DNA of 64,000 nt, taken from assembly GCA_025531455.1 (NCBI GenBank), contig JAMYHL010000053.1:1-64000 (forward strand). The letters are read 5' to 3'. Each line of letters starts with the position of its first letter. Within the stretch, counting starts at the first letter, position 1. This DNA comes from Apiotrichum sp. Y4204. Lineage: Eukaryota > Basidiomycota > Tremellomycetes > Trichosporonales > Trichosporonaceae. The notes below the pieces were generated by a model. It searched no databases, was not told where the DNA came from, and saw nothing but the letters and a program-made list of their open reading frames with translations. Positions 32,202-44,574 of this stretch are shown one piece after another. Made by a program: the position numbers and the translations under genes.

Positions 32202-35200
32202 ATGGCGGGTCCCCTGCCAAACCTGCGTGTCCACTACATTCCCCCGTCGCTGCCATCAGCGGTTCCGACCGGGCTGCTTCCGCAACAGCTACCTGTCATT
32301 CGCATCTTTGGGACCACACCAGCACATCAGAAGATCTGTGCCACTATCCACCTTGTTTACCCCTATTTCTACGTTCCCTTCCCGATGGACTCACACGACC
32401 CACTTCGACCGGAACGCGTCATTGCATTGTGCCAGCGCTTTGCCGTGTCGCTCAATCACGCCATCTGTCTAGCGCTAAGGCAGAATCCCACTGGCCCTTC
32501 GGCCGCTGCGAACTTCGCGGGAGGGACGGACCCGCGACATCTGCATGTCGTCTCTGTCATGCTCGTCAAGGGTGTGCCGTTCTACGGATACCATGTGGGC
32601 TACAGCTACTTTCTGAAGGTGTCGCTCGCAAGCCCGGCTCGGATGAGGATAGCGACCGAGCAACTACGAAAACCGGTTGTTCTCGGACGCGAGTGGCAGC
32701 CACACGAGGCTCATCTATCCCACGTGCTCCAGTTCATGTGCGACTTTGACCTCTACGGTTGCGGTACGCTTGACATTTCCGGCGGTTTCTTTCGTGAACC
32801 ACTGCCCGATATTGATGCCTCAGACGCATCAGATAATGATAAACTGATCACACGAGCATCCGTCCCCGAGCACATGATCTACTCCTTTGGCCTCTCGCCA
32901 CCGAAAGACACTTATACCGCGCTGGAAATCGATATCCTCCCGCACCAGATCATGAACCGCAACAGATTGACCCAGCGGCCGTTGCACCAGGACTTTGTTG
33001 AACTGCTACATAATCCCTTGAACCCAGAGGAGAAGCTTGTCCCGGCAATGAAGGAGCTGTGGGAGGACGAGCGCCGCCGGCGTGCAGCCCGAGGGCTGGG
33101 TACGACCGAGTTCGAGATGCTTCCCGTCAGTGGCGGCGGACGCGGCAGGTCCATGCAGGAGCTGGGGTACAAGCTTGAGGGCGAAGAGCGGCTGCCCAAC
33201 CGTGGAGGCGATTGGAAGATCACGGACGAGTTGTGGGACATCATCGAGGCGCGCATGACCGCCGAGCGTGCTCGTCGCGGGCGGTTGACGTTTGACCTCT
33301 TCGCGGGCGATCTACGGAATGGAAAGAACGGTGAGAAGAGGAAGTACGACCGCGTGAGTGTGTGGAACAAGGGCATGCTATTCGGGCCATTACTGATCGC
33401 CAGTGGGTTCTGACAACGTTTGAGGCTGTATCGGCGCATTGGCCAAAGGCGTACCGCACACAGCGCACCCAACGCACGCAGGCACCGTCGGCACGATCCC
33501 CCAAGACATCACCCACAAAGGATGGCTTACGACCAAAGTCGTCATCGCAAACCATCCCGAGCTCCCCATTGGCATTCACGGAGGAGGAAGATGAAGAGGC
33601 CAATCCCTTCGATTTGCTCGCGACACAGGCATCACAGGGTGAACGTGTTCTTGCCGAGGTGAACACCCATGCGGTACAGCTCGAAGCCGAGGCAGAGCCG
33701 GAGGAACCGGAAGAAGATGAAGAAGATGCCGCTCAGATACGCCAGCACGAGGAAGCAGCTCGGCAACATGCGCAGGAAGGCGAAATGTTCCGTGCGACGC
33801 AGAAGGCGCCGGAGGATTTTGACGATGAAGACCTCGATCAACTTCTCAGGCAGGCAATCCCAGGCGGCGACACGCCTGTTTCTGCGCGCTCCACTTCGCG
33901 AGGCCCGAGAACGCCTTCTTCTTCTCGAACTACAGATGGCCGCGGTTCGACTGGTCGGCGGAATCTCCAGCGCCGGGTCGAGGCAGCAGGTTTTGGCGAC
34001 CTGAGCGCGATCATGGAAATGTCTTCGTTCACCCTCTCCTCGCCAAGCGCGAACCCGTACGCCGACCCGAAGACGCCGACGCGGGATCGTGTTTCACGAG
34101 ATTCTCCAACACCTTCCTCTCTGGTTCGTAACATCTTCTCTCGACAACGCGACGTCCTCGAGACTCCGACAAAGCCGTCCCAACGCTCAGCTGATGCCGT
34201 CGTCCTTCCTCGCCCTCAGCAAGCTAGTGGATGGAGTCTTTCTCCAGCGCACTCGTCACCAGAACAACCAAGTCCTACGCCGAAAGCCAAAACCCAACCC
34301 CCATTGCGGGAGATTACCGCCAGAGCGGCACCACCACCCGCGCCCAATGCACAGCGCACGCCTGCAACGCCACTGCCTCCTAAACGTGACCAGACCCTCG
34401 TGATGCCAGTCACTCTTGCCAACACTCCACAACTCTCGCCTACCCTTCCCTCATCTGACCGCCCAAAGAAGCGCGTGCGCATCTCGAGCCCGACGCACCC
34501 AAGCAACGCCTCGCCCACTAAGTCAAGTGCGTCCGCACCAGCTGACCCATCGGATAACTCATCCACAACGCCACTTCCAACAAACGGCTGGGTATTCGCT
34601 GAACTCGCGCCGACCGTCGCGCAGGCAAGAAGATCAATGGTGGAATGCGGACTCGACGAAGTCGAATACCATGAGCCCTTCTACTCTGACCCAGTCGACG
34701 TTCCACCTCGCCCCAAGCTTTTTGCAGGGCGAGCATTTCGAGTCAAGACGAACAGCGTGTCTGGTCTTCCCGAATTCGAGTACGAGGTTCCGCCCCCTCG
34801 TGGCTGGCTCAAGACGCGTCAGGATCGACATCGAGCACTCCCACAATATGGATGGGAATACGCTCTTCCGCCCCCGTCACGCCGTTCTGTCGTGGACTTT
34901 TGTGCCAAGGAGGATGCGGTCGTTGCAGCAGCCGCGTCGCAACTTGCCGTGCCGACGCAGAAGAACAGGTATGGGTTCAAGCTTTCACAAAAGAAGCCAC
35001 AGCGCGAGGCGCGTAACATGTCGGTCTTGTTACTCGAGGTATTCTCGCCATCAAGGCTGCAGCTGCTTCCTGACCCCGAAAAGGATGAGCTGGCGGCTGT
35101 CTTCTTCTGCTTTCAGAATGACCGGGAGGATCTTCCGGATACAACACGGCACGCGGGCTACCATGCCGGCTACGTTGTTATCGACTCGCCGCAGGTGGTG

Positions 35201-37678
35201 GAACGACGCGCGCGCCTCGACGGAGTCCCTTGTTACTATGTTGATAGCGAGCTTGACCTGATCAACTGGGTCATCGATTCAGTTAAGGACTGGGATCCAG
35301 ACGTCCTTGCTGGGTGGGAGCTCCACAACGCCTCATGGGGGTACCTCTCTGCTCGTGCTCTAGAGGCTTTCAGTAAGGGAGAGCAATAACAGCAGGGGCT
35401 GATGGCAGGCATGTCGCTCACTTCCGAGCTCTCGCGAATAATCTCCAGTGATGGCCCTATGCGCAAGGACGCGTACTCGGAGCATCACACATCCTCGTTC
35501 AAAGTTACCGGGAGACATGTACTAAACATTTGGCGTGTCCTCCGCGGTGAGGTGACACTCAACACCTATACGTTCGAGAATGTGGTGTTCCACGTGCTGC
35601 ATCAACGGTGAGCTGTCCTTGTCCTTTGAATTGGCGCTTTTGATCCCATCGCTCACAACAGCATTCCATACTATACTGCGGCCAGTCTAACGGCCCTGTG
35701 GAAGAGCAAGACGCCGGAGAACACCGTCCGCGTGCTCCAAATGTTCTTCCAGCGCGTTGTCATCTATGCTGAACTGGTCGACGCTGCTGAGATCATCTCG
35801 AAGAACGCCGAGTTTGCCCGTGTCTTCGGCGTCGACTTTGACGCGGTCATCTTCCGCGGATCACAGTTTAAAGTCGAGTCCTTTATGTTCCGCATCGCCA
35901 AACCCGAGAGTTTTGTGCTCGTCACCCCCTCGAAGCGGCAAGTAGGACTGCAGAACGCGCCGTTCGCGGTACCTCTCATCGCTGAGCCCGAGTCAAAGTA
36001 CTATCCTCATCCGATCGTCGTGGTGGATTTCCAGTCGCTGTACCCCTCTGTGATGATCGCGTACAACATCTGCTACTCCACTTGTCTTGGGAGGGTGGAG
36101 AAGTTCAAGGGCACGGACAAGTTTGGCTTCACGGAGCTGAAAGTCGCCGACGGCCTTCTCGAGCTCCTGAAGGACTATCTCACGGTGACGCCGAACGGAA
36201 TGGTCTTTGTCAAGCCCGCGGTGCGCAAGTCCCTACTGGCCAAGATGCTTGGCGAGATTCTCGATACGCGCGTCATGGTCAAGAACGCGATGAAGCATGC
36301 GCGCGGGGACAAGTCGTTGCTGCAGATGTTGAATGCGCGCCAATTGGGTCTCAAGCTCATGGCCGTGAGTTACTTCCTGCCTTTTTACTCAACTCACGCA
36401 CAGAACGTCACGTATGGATACACATCCGCGACGTTTTCAGGTCGCATGCCGTGTATCGAGATTGCCGACTCGATTGTTCAAACGGGACGAGAGACGCTGG
36501 AGAAGGCACAAGAGCTGATTCATTCGCGTGAAGACTGGGGCGCGACGGTCGTGTATGGTGACACCGACTCATTGTTCATTGCTCTCCCTGGACGGTCCAA
36601 GGAGGCGGCATTCAAGATTGGACATGACATTGCCGACACGGTCACGGCTACCAACCCGAAACCTGTAAAGCTCAAGTTTGAGAAAGTGTACATGGGCTCG
36701 GTCCTCATGGCAAAGAAGCGTTACGTGGGGTTCAAGTATGAACACCCGGACGAGACCGAGCCGGTGTTTGACGCCAAAGGCATCGAGACAATCCGGCGCG
36801 ACGGCTTCCCTGCCCAGCAGAAGATCGAGGAGGTGTGCCTCAAAATGCTGTTTCGTACGCAAGACCTCTCCCAGATCAAAGAGTTCTGCCGGCAGGAATG
36901 GACAAAGATCCTACAAGGACGGGTCTCGATTCAGGACTTTATCATTGCAAAGGAGGTGCGCCTGGGCACGTACTCGTGAGTCGTCCACCTACCTATGCCG
37001 TGCTGGCTGTGCGCTGACTCTAGTGAAAAAGGCGTTCCCCCACCAGGCGCGGCTGTCGCGTACCGGCGTATCCTGAAGGACCCGCGCGATGAGCCGCAGT
37101 ACGCGGAACGAGTGCCATATGTCATCTCGAACACTCCTGGCCGACGTCTAGTCGACCGTGCCCGCACTCCAGGTGAGATGCTCGCCGCACCGTCCCTCGG
37201 CATCGACGCAGAGTACTATATCCGCAACCTGCTCATTCCCCCACTGAGCCGGATCTTCAACCTCGTCGGTGCGGACGTGGAGGCGTGGTACGAGACCATG
37301 CCGCGCACGAAGCGCGCGGGCCGGTATGGTGCTGTTGGGCCAGCGACTGTGAACAACGCGGGAACGAGGATCGACGCGCACTTCCGCTCGACGCACTGCG
37401 TCGTCTGCGATGACAGGTCAGACGGCGAGAGGGTGTGCGCGCCCTGTCGCGCCGAACCGGACAAGGCAGCGTATGCCCTGTTGCGAAGGGAACAGGTGGC
37501 GCAGCGACGCGTCGCGGATCTGCAGCGTATCTGTGCGAGCTGTGCAGGCACGCCGCCCGCCGAGCCGATTCTCTGTGCCAGTATCGACTGCCCTGTCACA
37601 TATGCCCGTGCCGGGGCGGAGCGCGATGCCGCCGAGCTGGCGGATGTGCCGGAATTGATAGCAAGACTGGAATGGTAG
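32202..37678 (+). CDS. REV3: DNA polymerase zeta catalytic subunit REV3
   Basis: The catalytic subunit of the translesion DNA polymerase that extends past damaged bases. 1749 residues from six exons: 32202-33353, 33404-35372, 35409-35607, 35662-36364, 36404-36975 and 37024-37678 (introns 50, 36, 54, 39 and 48 bp). The N-terminal B-family region has VIRIFGTTPAHQK and VYPYFYVPF. The middle (about 400-850) is long, low-complexity and Ser/Pro-rich. The polymerase core carries DFQSLYPSVMIAYN (motif A), KLMANVTYGYT (motif B, rebuilt across an intron), YGDTDSLF (motif C) and KKRYVGFKYE. The C-terminus has two cysteine clusters: CVVC with CAPC, and CASC with LCASIDC. The second is the position of the iron-sulfur cluster in B-family polymerases. 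The length is between yeast Rev3 (~1500) and human REV3L (~3100). The start is the first in-frame ATG; an extra small 5' exon is possible. Confidence 0.95.
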
Positions 37679-38249
37679 TTGTGTCCTGTTGTACGGTAAT
37701 CTGTTTGTATCCCAATGTATCATACCATACTCTTGTAACGCCAAGCTGACGGGGAGACGTCGTCCGCAGAAGATAAGATAATGGGTTCCCTGGGCCAGTG
37801 TGCCTGTCGCGGTGAGTCTCGTCGTAATCGTGTCAGTGGTACCATCTTTGGGCATCTTCTCGCGACGTTCTGGAGAGCGGTAACCTTACAACCTGCGACA
37901 ACTTGTTCCACTTTCCATACGCACAACAGAGTTCTCACAACATTAAAGGCGCGTGGCCTACAACCCCAAGCTGCTCCCATGCCTCCCGTCTATCCCATCA
38001 CCCCTCTCCGCCAACGTCCCCAGCTCCTCTCCTCGCTCTTACCCCTTGCGCCTAAGACTATGCAATTGCGGTGTTCGGTGTTCGGTGTTCCTTCTCCGTC
38101 TTGCCTGTTTGTTCTTGTTCTGCTTGTCCGGGCCGGACTGTGGTGTAAATTAATTGTCTCGGTCTGCCGTGTCGTTTGACTTGTCTCGCTTAATTTTCGC
38201 CGGCCAATGTGGATAGAATTACGATTACTGATAACGTCGGTGTTCCAGC
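37679..38249. other. Convergent intergenic region
   Basis: This holds the 3' ends of REV3 (plus) and the DUF2415 gene (minus). No gene or repeat of note. Confidence 0.5.
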
Positions 38250-40514
38250 CTACGCCATGGACCAGGTGCCGCCCTCTCCGCCGCCGTAGCGGCGCAGGTC
38301 CCACTCGACGACCGTCCGCTCTGTGCCGGCATACAGCCAGTCGCCGGTGGGATCAAACGCGACGCCTGATATGCCCCAGTGGGGTGTGTCGACACCGGTG
38401 CGCGTCTTGGGCTCAGGGTGCTCCCGCGTGCCAGCCGGCACGGGGACGACGACGTGAGTGTCGAACGTGCGCGCGTCGATGATGTGGATGTTGGTCGACT
38501 CTTCCGAGAACACGAGGAGGTCTCGCGACGAGCCCTCGGGGGAGAACTTGACGACGCGGGCGGCTTCCCGCCCTGATGAGGAAGTCACCTCTTCCTGGTG
38601 TAGGTGGCCGACACCGTGATCGTGTTCGTGTGCCGTGGGTGAAACAGGAGACGAGAAGAACATGGCCAGCGGGCGCGACGACCGGTGGTCCCATACCGTC
38701 ACCTGGCCGTCCTGCGACGCGACAGCAAACTTGCGTCCGTCCTTGCTCCACGATGTGGAGAAGCACCAGTCGGTGGCCGCTGTGTGTGAGCAGGAGAGGT
38801 TGTAGGGAATGGAAGCCCTCGTTACCCACCCTTGTAGACATCAATCTTGCGGAACTGCCGTCCTCCGTCAATGGCCTCGTAGAGATACACCTCCTTTGAG
38901 TCGCCAACTGTAACCATCGTGCGCAGATCAGGCGAAAGGGACGCTGGTGGGTTAGCTTGAGTAAGTCCTGCTCAGTACCCACCATGGTTGACCGGCACCT
39001 TGAAGCGCGTGCCGCCGACGAGCGACAGTCTGCGTGGCTCGCCGCCCTGGTCACGCAAGCGCTCGCGGCGTGAGATCTCCGCTGCGCGCTCCTGCCTTAG
39101 ACGAGTGTTGCGGCGCATGCGCGCTTCAACTTCACTGTCGCCCGAGGGGTTGCGAGCACGGTACGCGCTAGCGCTCTCGCCGAGATACCTCGTACCCCGT
39201 AGACTGAGCTCTGTAGCGCCGACAGAGGCACTGGGAGACGTGGTGCGCGAGCTGCTGGCATCACCCAAGCCGCTAGGCTCCGCGTGGGGAACAATGCCCT
39301 CGTTCAAGCCGATCATCGTATCGTACCCAAACGTCGAGCCCATGAACAGCGTGCGCTGCAGCGAAGTCGCGAACGGCGCGCGGTCGCGATACCGCTCCAG
39401 GCGCTCCGCATCGCCGCTCTGGGTCTGGCGCATGGCGCTCAGTGCTGGCGCTGCGGCTGCGGCGGGAGGCTCCCACTCCGTGCTGGGCTCTGGCTCCGCG
39501 GCGGGACGAAGCGAGAACATCTTGACGGTCCTGTCATTGTTGGACACCAAGATGCGGGGCATGTCTACGCGCGCGCGGCGCGAGTCGCCCGACGCGGTCG
39601 AGTGCGAGTGCGTGCTGCCCCGGCGCGAGGTGACGTACTGCGGTCCGTGGCGGTGGCGATGGCCGTAGTCGTGACGGTGGCCGTGAGCGCCGCCGCGGAC
39701 GGGGATGCGCGGAGCATGGCCAAACGGCAGCGAGTTGGGATAGGTGGCCACGGCGGGCGACTGGACCTCGTCATAATCGACAATGTCCCAGTCCGAGGTG
39801 ACATCGCCATCATCGTCGTCGTCGTCGTCGACATACGTTTCTGCGTCGCTGCCGTCTCCATCTCTGAGATCATCGTCGTACCCCGCGTGTCGGCGCCGAC
39901 ACTCAGCCTGACGCTCGGCCCAGCCGCCGGGGTACGATGGAAGGATAGCTATCGCGTTGTTGATCCATCCAGAGGGCAGGCGCATGTTCAGCTGGAAGGG
40001 CCTTACAGGAGGTGCGCGACGATACAGCCCTTCCTGCGGGAGGTCGCAGAGGAAGAGCTCGGCCTTTTGGCCACCACAAGCAAAGATTGCGCCACTGCTG
40101 TCAGCTGACAACACAGTGTGAGTAGCGAAGTGCTCACTTTGTGGTGATGCACGTCGGCACAAAGCTAAGCTTAAAGAGCTCGTTCGTCGTGCTGTCGCGC
40201 ACTTCCACCGGTGCGGGCTGGGCGCTGGGCTCGGCGGGGTCGTCGGGCGCATCCCACCGCTGCTCGTAGATGGCGCTGCGGTGGGGGTACAAGACATGTC
40301 CGCGGCGGAGCGGAAGGATGAGGTCGCGAAGCTGGGGGTGCGAGATTGAGACCTGGGCGGGAAGAACCGCCGACGGCACGAGGTTCACGTCGCGCAGCTC
40401 CGAGCTGCCCAGGAGCGTGGGGCCATGTCTGCGGTTAGCGAGTTGAAGGAGGGCTGGAGAGGGAGGACGGAGAGGATGGAGACATGATCCGGACCCAAGC
40501 TCCCAGCCATGCAT
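38250..40514 (-). CDS. WD40-like protein with DUF2415 domain
   Basis: 711 residues as modelled from four exons: 40138-40514, 38983-40097, 38830-38943 and 38250-38779 (introns 40, 39 and 50 bp). WD-like blades include SGAIFACGGQKAELFLCDLP, TMVTVGDSKEVYLYEA, KFAVASQDGQVTVWDHR and a terminal HWGISGVAFDPTGDWLYAG with TVVEWDLRR, which resembles the DUF2415 segment of fungal WD proteins. The centre holds an Asp run (DDDDDDDGDVTSDWD), a His-rich patch (HGHRHDYGHRHRHG) and a basic coil (RMRRNTRLRQERAAEISRR). The function is not known to me; a scaffold role is a reasonable inference. The 5' end is uncertain: 40514 is the first in-frame ATG (MHGWELGSG), but a small upstream exon is possible, because conserved-looking sequence begins at LGSSELRDVNLV. 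Confidence 0.78.
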
Positions 40515-40963
40515 GCACGAAGCGTAAAGCACGGCCGTTTACGTTTGCACAAACACGATGAGACTTGTTCATGGTGACCGCGAAGCTCAGCATGCGCTGT
40601 GCGAAGCACGGCTCGCGAGTTGCAAGCGGCAAACGGGCTTCGGCCAGGTTATCAGGGAGATGGAGGGAGCCCCGCCTCCTGCCGATCATGCGATGGAAAC
40701 GCGTGCGGAGACGTGCTGCCGTACTGCCGTGCGATGCATTACCTGTCGGCTCTTGCATACGACACGCTCAGTGGCGAAGAACATGAGGGAGAATGGAGCA
40801 AGAAGTGAAAGGTGACAGTGACGCACCGAGTCATGGCCGTCCGGTGCTCGCGGGTTCAAGGATGTGGTCGGTGGCGATAAAGGGATGGAGTGCTGGGCGG
40901 TGGGAGAATGCGAGAAGGGTGTCCTGGTGGTATCAAGAAACTGAACCGGAGAGAATGTTAGTC

Positions 40964-40991
40964 AGAGAGAGAGAAAGAGAGAGAGAGAGAG
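40964..40991. repeat. (AG)n microsatellite
   Basis: A 28-base run of AG dinucleotides broken once by an AAA. Confidence 0.95.
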
Positions 40992-41156
40992 CGAGTAGGA
41001 TGTGGATAGAAGGATAGTGTGCAAAGAGGCAGGTTGTTGTCGATGGTGACGAGGACAACAAAGACTGGTGGTGTGGTGGTGCAAAGTGTGGAGCCCAGCA
41101 CAACAAGGACATCCATCTCCTGGGCCCTGGGCCCTGGGGGTTATTTGCCGCGCCAC

Positions 41157-41170
41157 CACACACACACACA
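41157..41170. repeat. (CA)n microsatellite
   Basis: Seven uninterrupted CA units. Confidence 0.95.
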
Positions 41171-42354
41171 GACGCTGAGAGAGTCGCGCGACTGGTGATT
41201 GCTTGTCTTCCATTTCCCTTGTTTTTTTTCGACGCCGCACATGCAGCTTGCTGGCGCTGTCCCATTCCAGTCCAGACCAACTTAGGCTGCTGGCTCCCTC
41301 TCTTAAGAGAGGTGGTCACGGGGCCACTGGCAATCGTTTGCAAACCTTCCATTCCAGCACTACAACAGAACAGTCAAGTGATCGCACCGCGCCGCTCATC
41401 CTCTGATGGTGTGCATTGTCTGGGAATGACTGCAATGACTACACTGGACGCGCTCCGCTCCGCACTCGCCGCTCGTATGCACTCCGCACTCCCCGCTCTC
41501 CCGCTGGAGCTCGAGCACCGAGGTACCGAAGGTACCGAGCAGAGAGTCATGATGACGCATGATCATGCCAGTGACGTCGATGGCCGCGGCCAGGCGGGGC
41601 CACGCAGGACACAACATGTGGCATCGAACAGTGTCCGAGATTTTTTCGGCCCATGCACCGGAACTCGCTCTTGCTCACGATACACAACCACGGCCAACTA
41701 GCCGTGTCCCGATACCGACAGCAATGCAGTAATGTGGTTATCTGGAGACTGCAATGTGGTGGATCGTTCGTTGTAGAATCCTGACGGTGGCGGCACGCGC
41801 CGTCGTCAGCAAATGCATTGTGGACGTGACGGTTACTGCACTCTTCACCCTCACTGGCATAACCTCATCCACCGTCCCCATTGCCGTCGCTCTTCTGATC
41901 CTTTGACCGCCACCATCGTCCGCCACCGCCACAACCCACCCTACCATGCTGTATATGTCCCCAATCGAAGTGTGCCCCTGCCAGCCAGACCCCAATCTCG
42001 ATCCAACGATCCCCACTCGCGCGAGGCGCCGCAGGTGACGCTTGGGCCGCGAGTAGGGGAGCTCATGAGTCAAGGGTACCAGTACATGACCCGTGAGCGC
42101 TCGAGCCAGCTCTGCGGACATCTCAGTCGTGTGAGCGCTCGGCTAAACCCCGATACTTGCGACAGACTACATGACTTCTGATGGTCTGAGAGAATAAAAC
42201 AACAGCCACAGCAGCCAACCACAATTGCCTCAAATATACTCATGCCCGCGAGGCAGGACGTGCATGCTATGGTTACAAATGCAAGCGACAACGACCTGTG
42301 GTGTGACAGTCGACAGGGTGCGTACATCGGTGGGGCCGCGCGTAGGACACACAG

Positions 42355-44574
42355 TTATTGGCCGATTGGCTGTTGGTCAGCAACCAGATCGCACCTCGCT
42401 CAGCTTCGCAACTCACAATCCACTGCCCCATGATAGCGACGGGGATGCCGTAGCGGTCACGCCGGATGGTGATGCTGAAGCACGTCTTGATGACCCGGTA
42501 CTCCTCCTCAGGCCCTGGCGTCGAGCCTCCCGCGCCCTGGTTCGATGAGATAGGCGTCATGGCGATCGACTGCGGGAGATGGAACTCTGGGACCGAAGAC
42601 GTGTTGACCGTAGGCGGGTGTGCTGGTGTGTTGCTTTGTGTGCGCGACGGGTGCGCGCGCGTCAGTGATAGCGGAATCTTGAGTGTGCAGTGAGTGTACA
42701 TGTGGCTCTGGCCTGCACTGTCAGCAAAACTGCTTTTAAAAAGGGCCTCCTGGCCAGCCACCCATGCTCACCTTTCTCAAAGGCCACCTTGCCATAACCT
42801 TCCCAGAAGCGCACGGCGCTGTCCTCGTCCATGAGCTCATACACACACAGCTGTCCGTTGCGAAACAGCGGCGCAGGAATTCCAGTCAAGCTGGCAAACT
42901 CTTGGTTGGCCTTTTGAATCTCGCCCGTTCGCCGCCAGATGCATGAGGGGGTGTGAATCGAGGCAAGCGCACGATCGTATTGCAGCATGAGACGCTCGTT
43001 TGCCTCCTCGACGAACACGAGGTCCAAGTCGGTAAGTTCCTTGGCGATACGCCGGAATCGCGGGCGGAACCCCTCGAGTGCGGCGAGAATTCGTCGTCTT
43101 GATTCGGGAGAGATCGAGCTGCCCGAGGGCGGAGGGGGAACGACCAGACGCTGCTGCTGGGGCTTTATACCGCTACCGCCCTTGGTCGGACTACTTGGGC
43201 GTGAGCTCCCTTCGACACGCGCAGCACGTCCCGAGTCCATCCAGCGGTTCATGCGCTCGTAGCCCTTGATGTAGTCGTACGGCTTTAACAGTCCAGCCTC
43301 GTATTTTGCACGGATAACCTGCGTTAGACGCGATGCGCGCGAGCCGTCGGGCTGGTCGGCGGCGGCTAGCAAGTACTGTTCAATGCGCGAAACGGCCGAG
43401 AACGGCTCTGCTTTTCCCTTCCCCTTTCCTTTGGGGTCCGTACGAGCGCTTGCCGGAGCGGTCCCGTTACCAGCCCCATTGGCGACGTCGGGTGGAATGT
43501 CCATCTGTGGTGGGGGTTGGGGGTTGGTAGCTGGCGCAGTAGTGGACGGATTGGGAGTGTTGTTGTTGCCGTTATCGCGAACAACTTGGGATAGAACATC
43601 CACGAAACCCCCTGGGAGAGTTGGTACCCGCAGCGTTTTGAGCATATCACTGCGAGTCAGAACCCTTGTCATGCAACGCCCCCTTGTCCCTGCATGTCAC
43701 GACTCATTAGAACTCACCTGAGAAACCCAAACTCGGCGTTGCCGCCCCAGCCAGCGCCCGACACGCCGTTTTGTGATGGTGCAGATATGGTACTAAGATC
43801 AATAGTGCCTGTTGATGGTCCTGCATTGTTGGGATCCGTGAGCAGCGGCCACGACGATGATCCAGCGTCGAATAGCTGCGGTTGGGACCCCTGCTGGGGC
43901 ACGAGTGGTGGATGAGCTGATGGCTGTGGCAGAGATTCGGCCTTCACCTCGACATGCTCGTGGTCGAGATCCCCTTTCGGCGCGGCACTGGATCCTGCCG
44001 CGTCGCCGCCTTTGCTCGCCGATGGCGGCGGAGAAACGTCTCGGCAAAGGTGAGCAATGTCGCGCTTGATACTTGGGGGTTAGAGGGACAGCACGGGCAC
44101 GGTATATATTGGCGCTCACCATCGCTCGCAGGGTCGTCCTCCTTCACACACCATATGGCTGGGTATCGTCAGCTAATGTCCCGGTGGAGAAGAGGGCAAG
44201 GCCGAAACGCTTGGGAGCGGGGACGGAGTAAACACGCACCTTCGGCGGCAGTAGACACATGCCTTGCCTCCTTTGCGTTTAGCCTTCTTCGTCTTCTGTC
44301 CACTCCGGGCTGCCTCATCATTGTCGCGTTCGCGTTTTGGCGTCATGGTCTTCCAGGCGGCAGCCCCGTTGCCGTTGTTGGCGTTGTTGGTGTTGTTGTT
44401 GTTCTTGTTATTCCGTGCTGCCTGTTGCGGAGCGTTTGGCTGCATCGGGCGTGGTAGAGTGTTAGAGTTCATCTTCTGCGCTTGCTGCTGGGGTTGCGGC
44501 TGCCGTTGCTGGGTATGCTGTTTCTGCTGTGGTGCGAGTGAGGAGGCTGAAGCTGGAACAGGAGGATGAGGCAT
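42355..44574 (-). CDS. ERT1: Zn2Cys6-PAS transcription factor, ERT1/AcuK type
   Basis: 643 residues from six exons: 44240-44574, 44120-44158, 43718-44071, 42772-43664, 42417-42712 and 42355-42369. The introns are 81, 48, 53, 59 and 47 bp. Two introns split the zinc cluster, which after splicing reads CVYCRRSHMVCEGGRPCERC then IKRDIAHLC (C-X2-C-X6-C-X5-C-X2-C-X8-C), preceded by a basic stretch KTKKAKRKGGK. A Gln/Asn-rich N-terminus comes first. A PAS-like domain follows (about 450-560: IHTPSCIWRRTGEIQKANQE, NGQLCVYELMDEDSAVRFWE), then a C-terminal CFSITIRRDRYGIPVAIMGQ. The last exon codes only PIGQ. The spacing of the cysteines, the PAS domain and the C-terminus are those of ERT1/AcuK/Rds2 regulators of gluconeogenesis and use of non-fermentable carbon. 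Start at ATG 44574 (MPHPPVPASASS). Confidence 0.92.

Larger units (their letters stand above)
40515..42354. other. Intergenic, ~1.8 kb
   Basis: The upstream side of the DUF2415 gene and the 3' flank of the ERT1-like gene. It contains a GA microsatellite (40964-40991) and a CA microsatellite (41157-41170). No gene seen. Confidence 0.5.

Noticed and set aside
40515..40532. Six-residue N-terminal extension of the DUF2415 protein
   Set aside because: It starts at a GTG codon, not used as a normal start in fungal nuclear genes.
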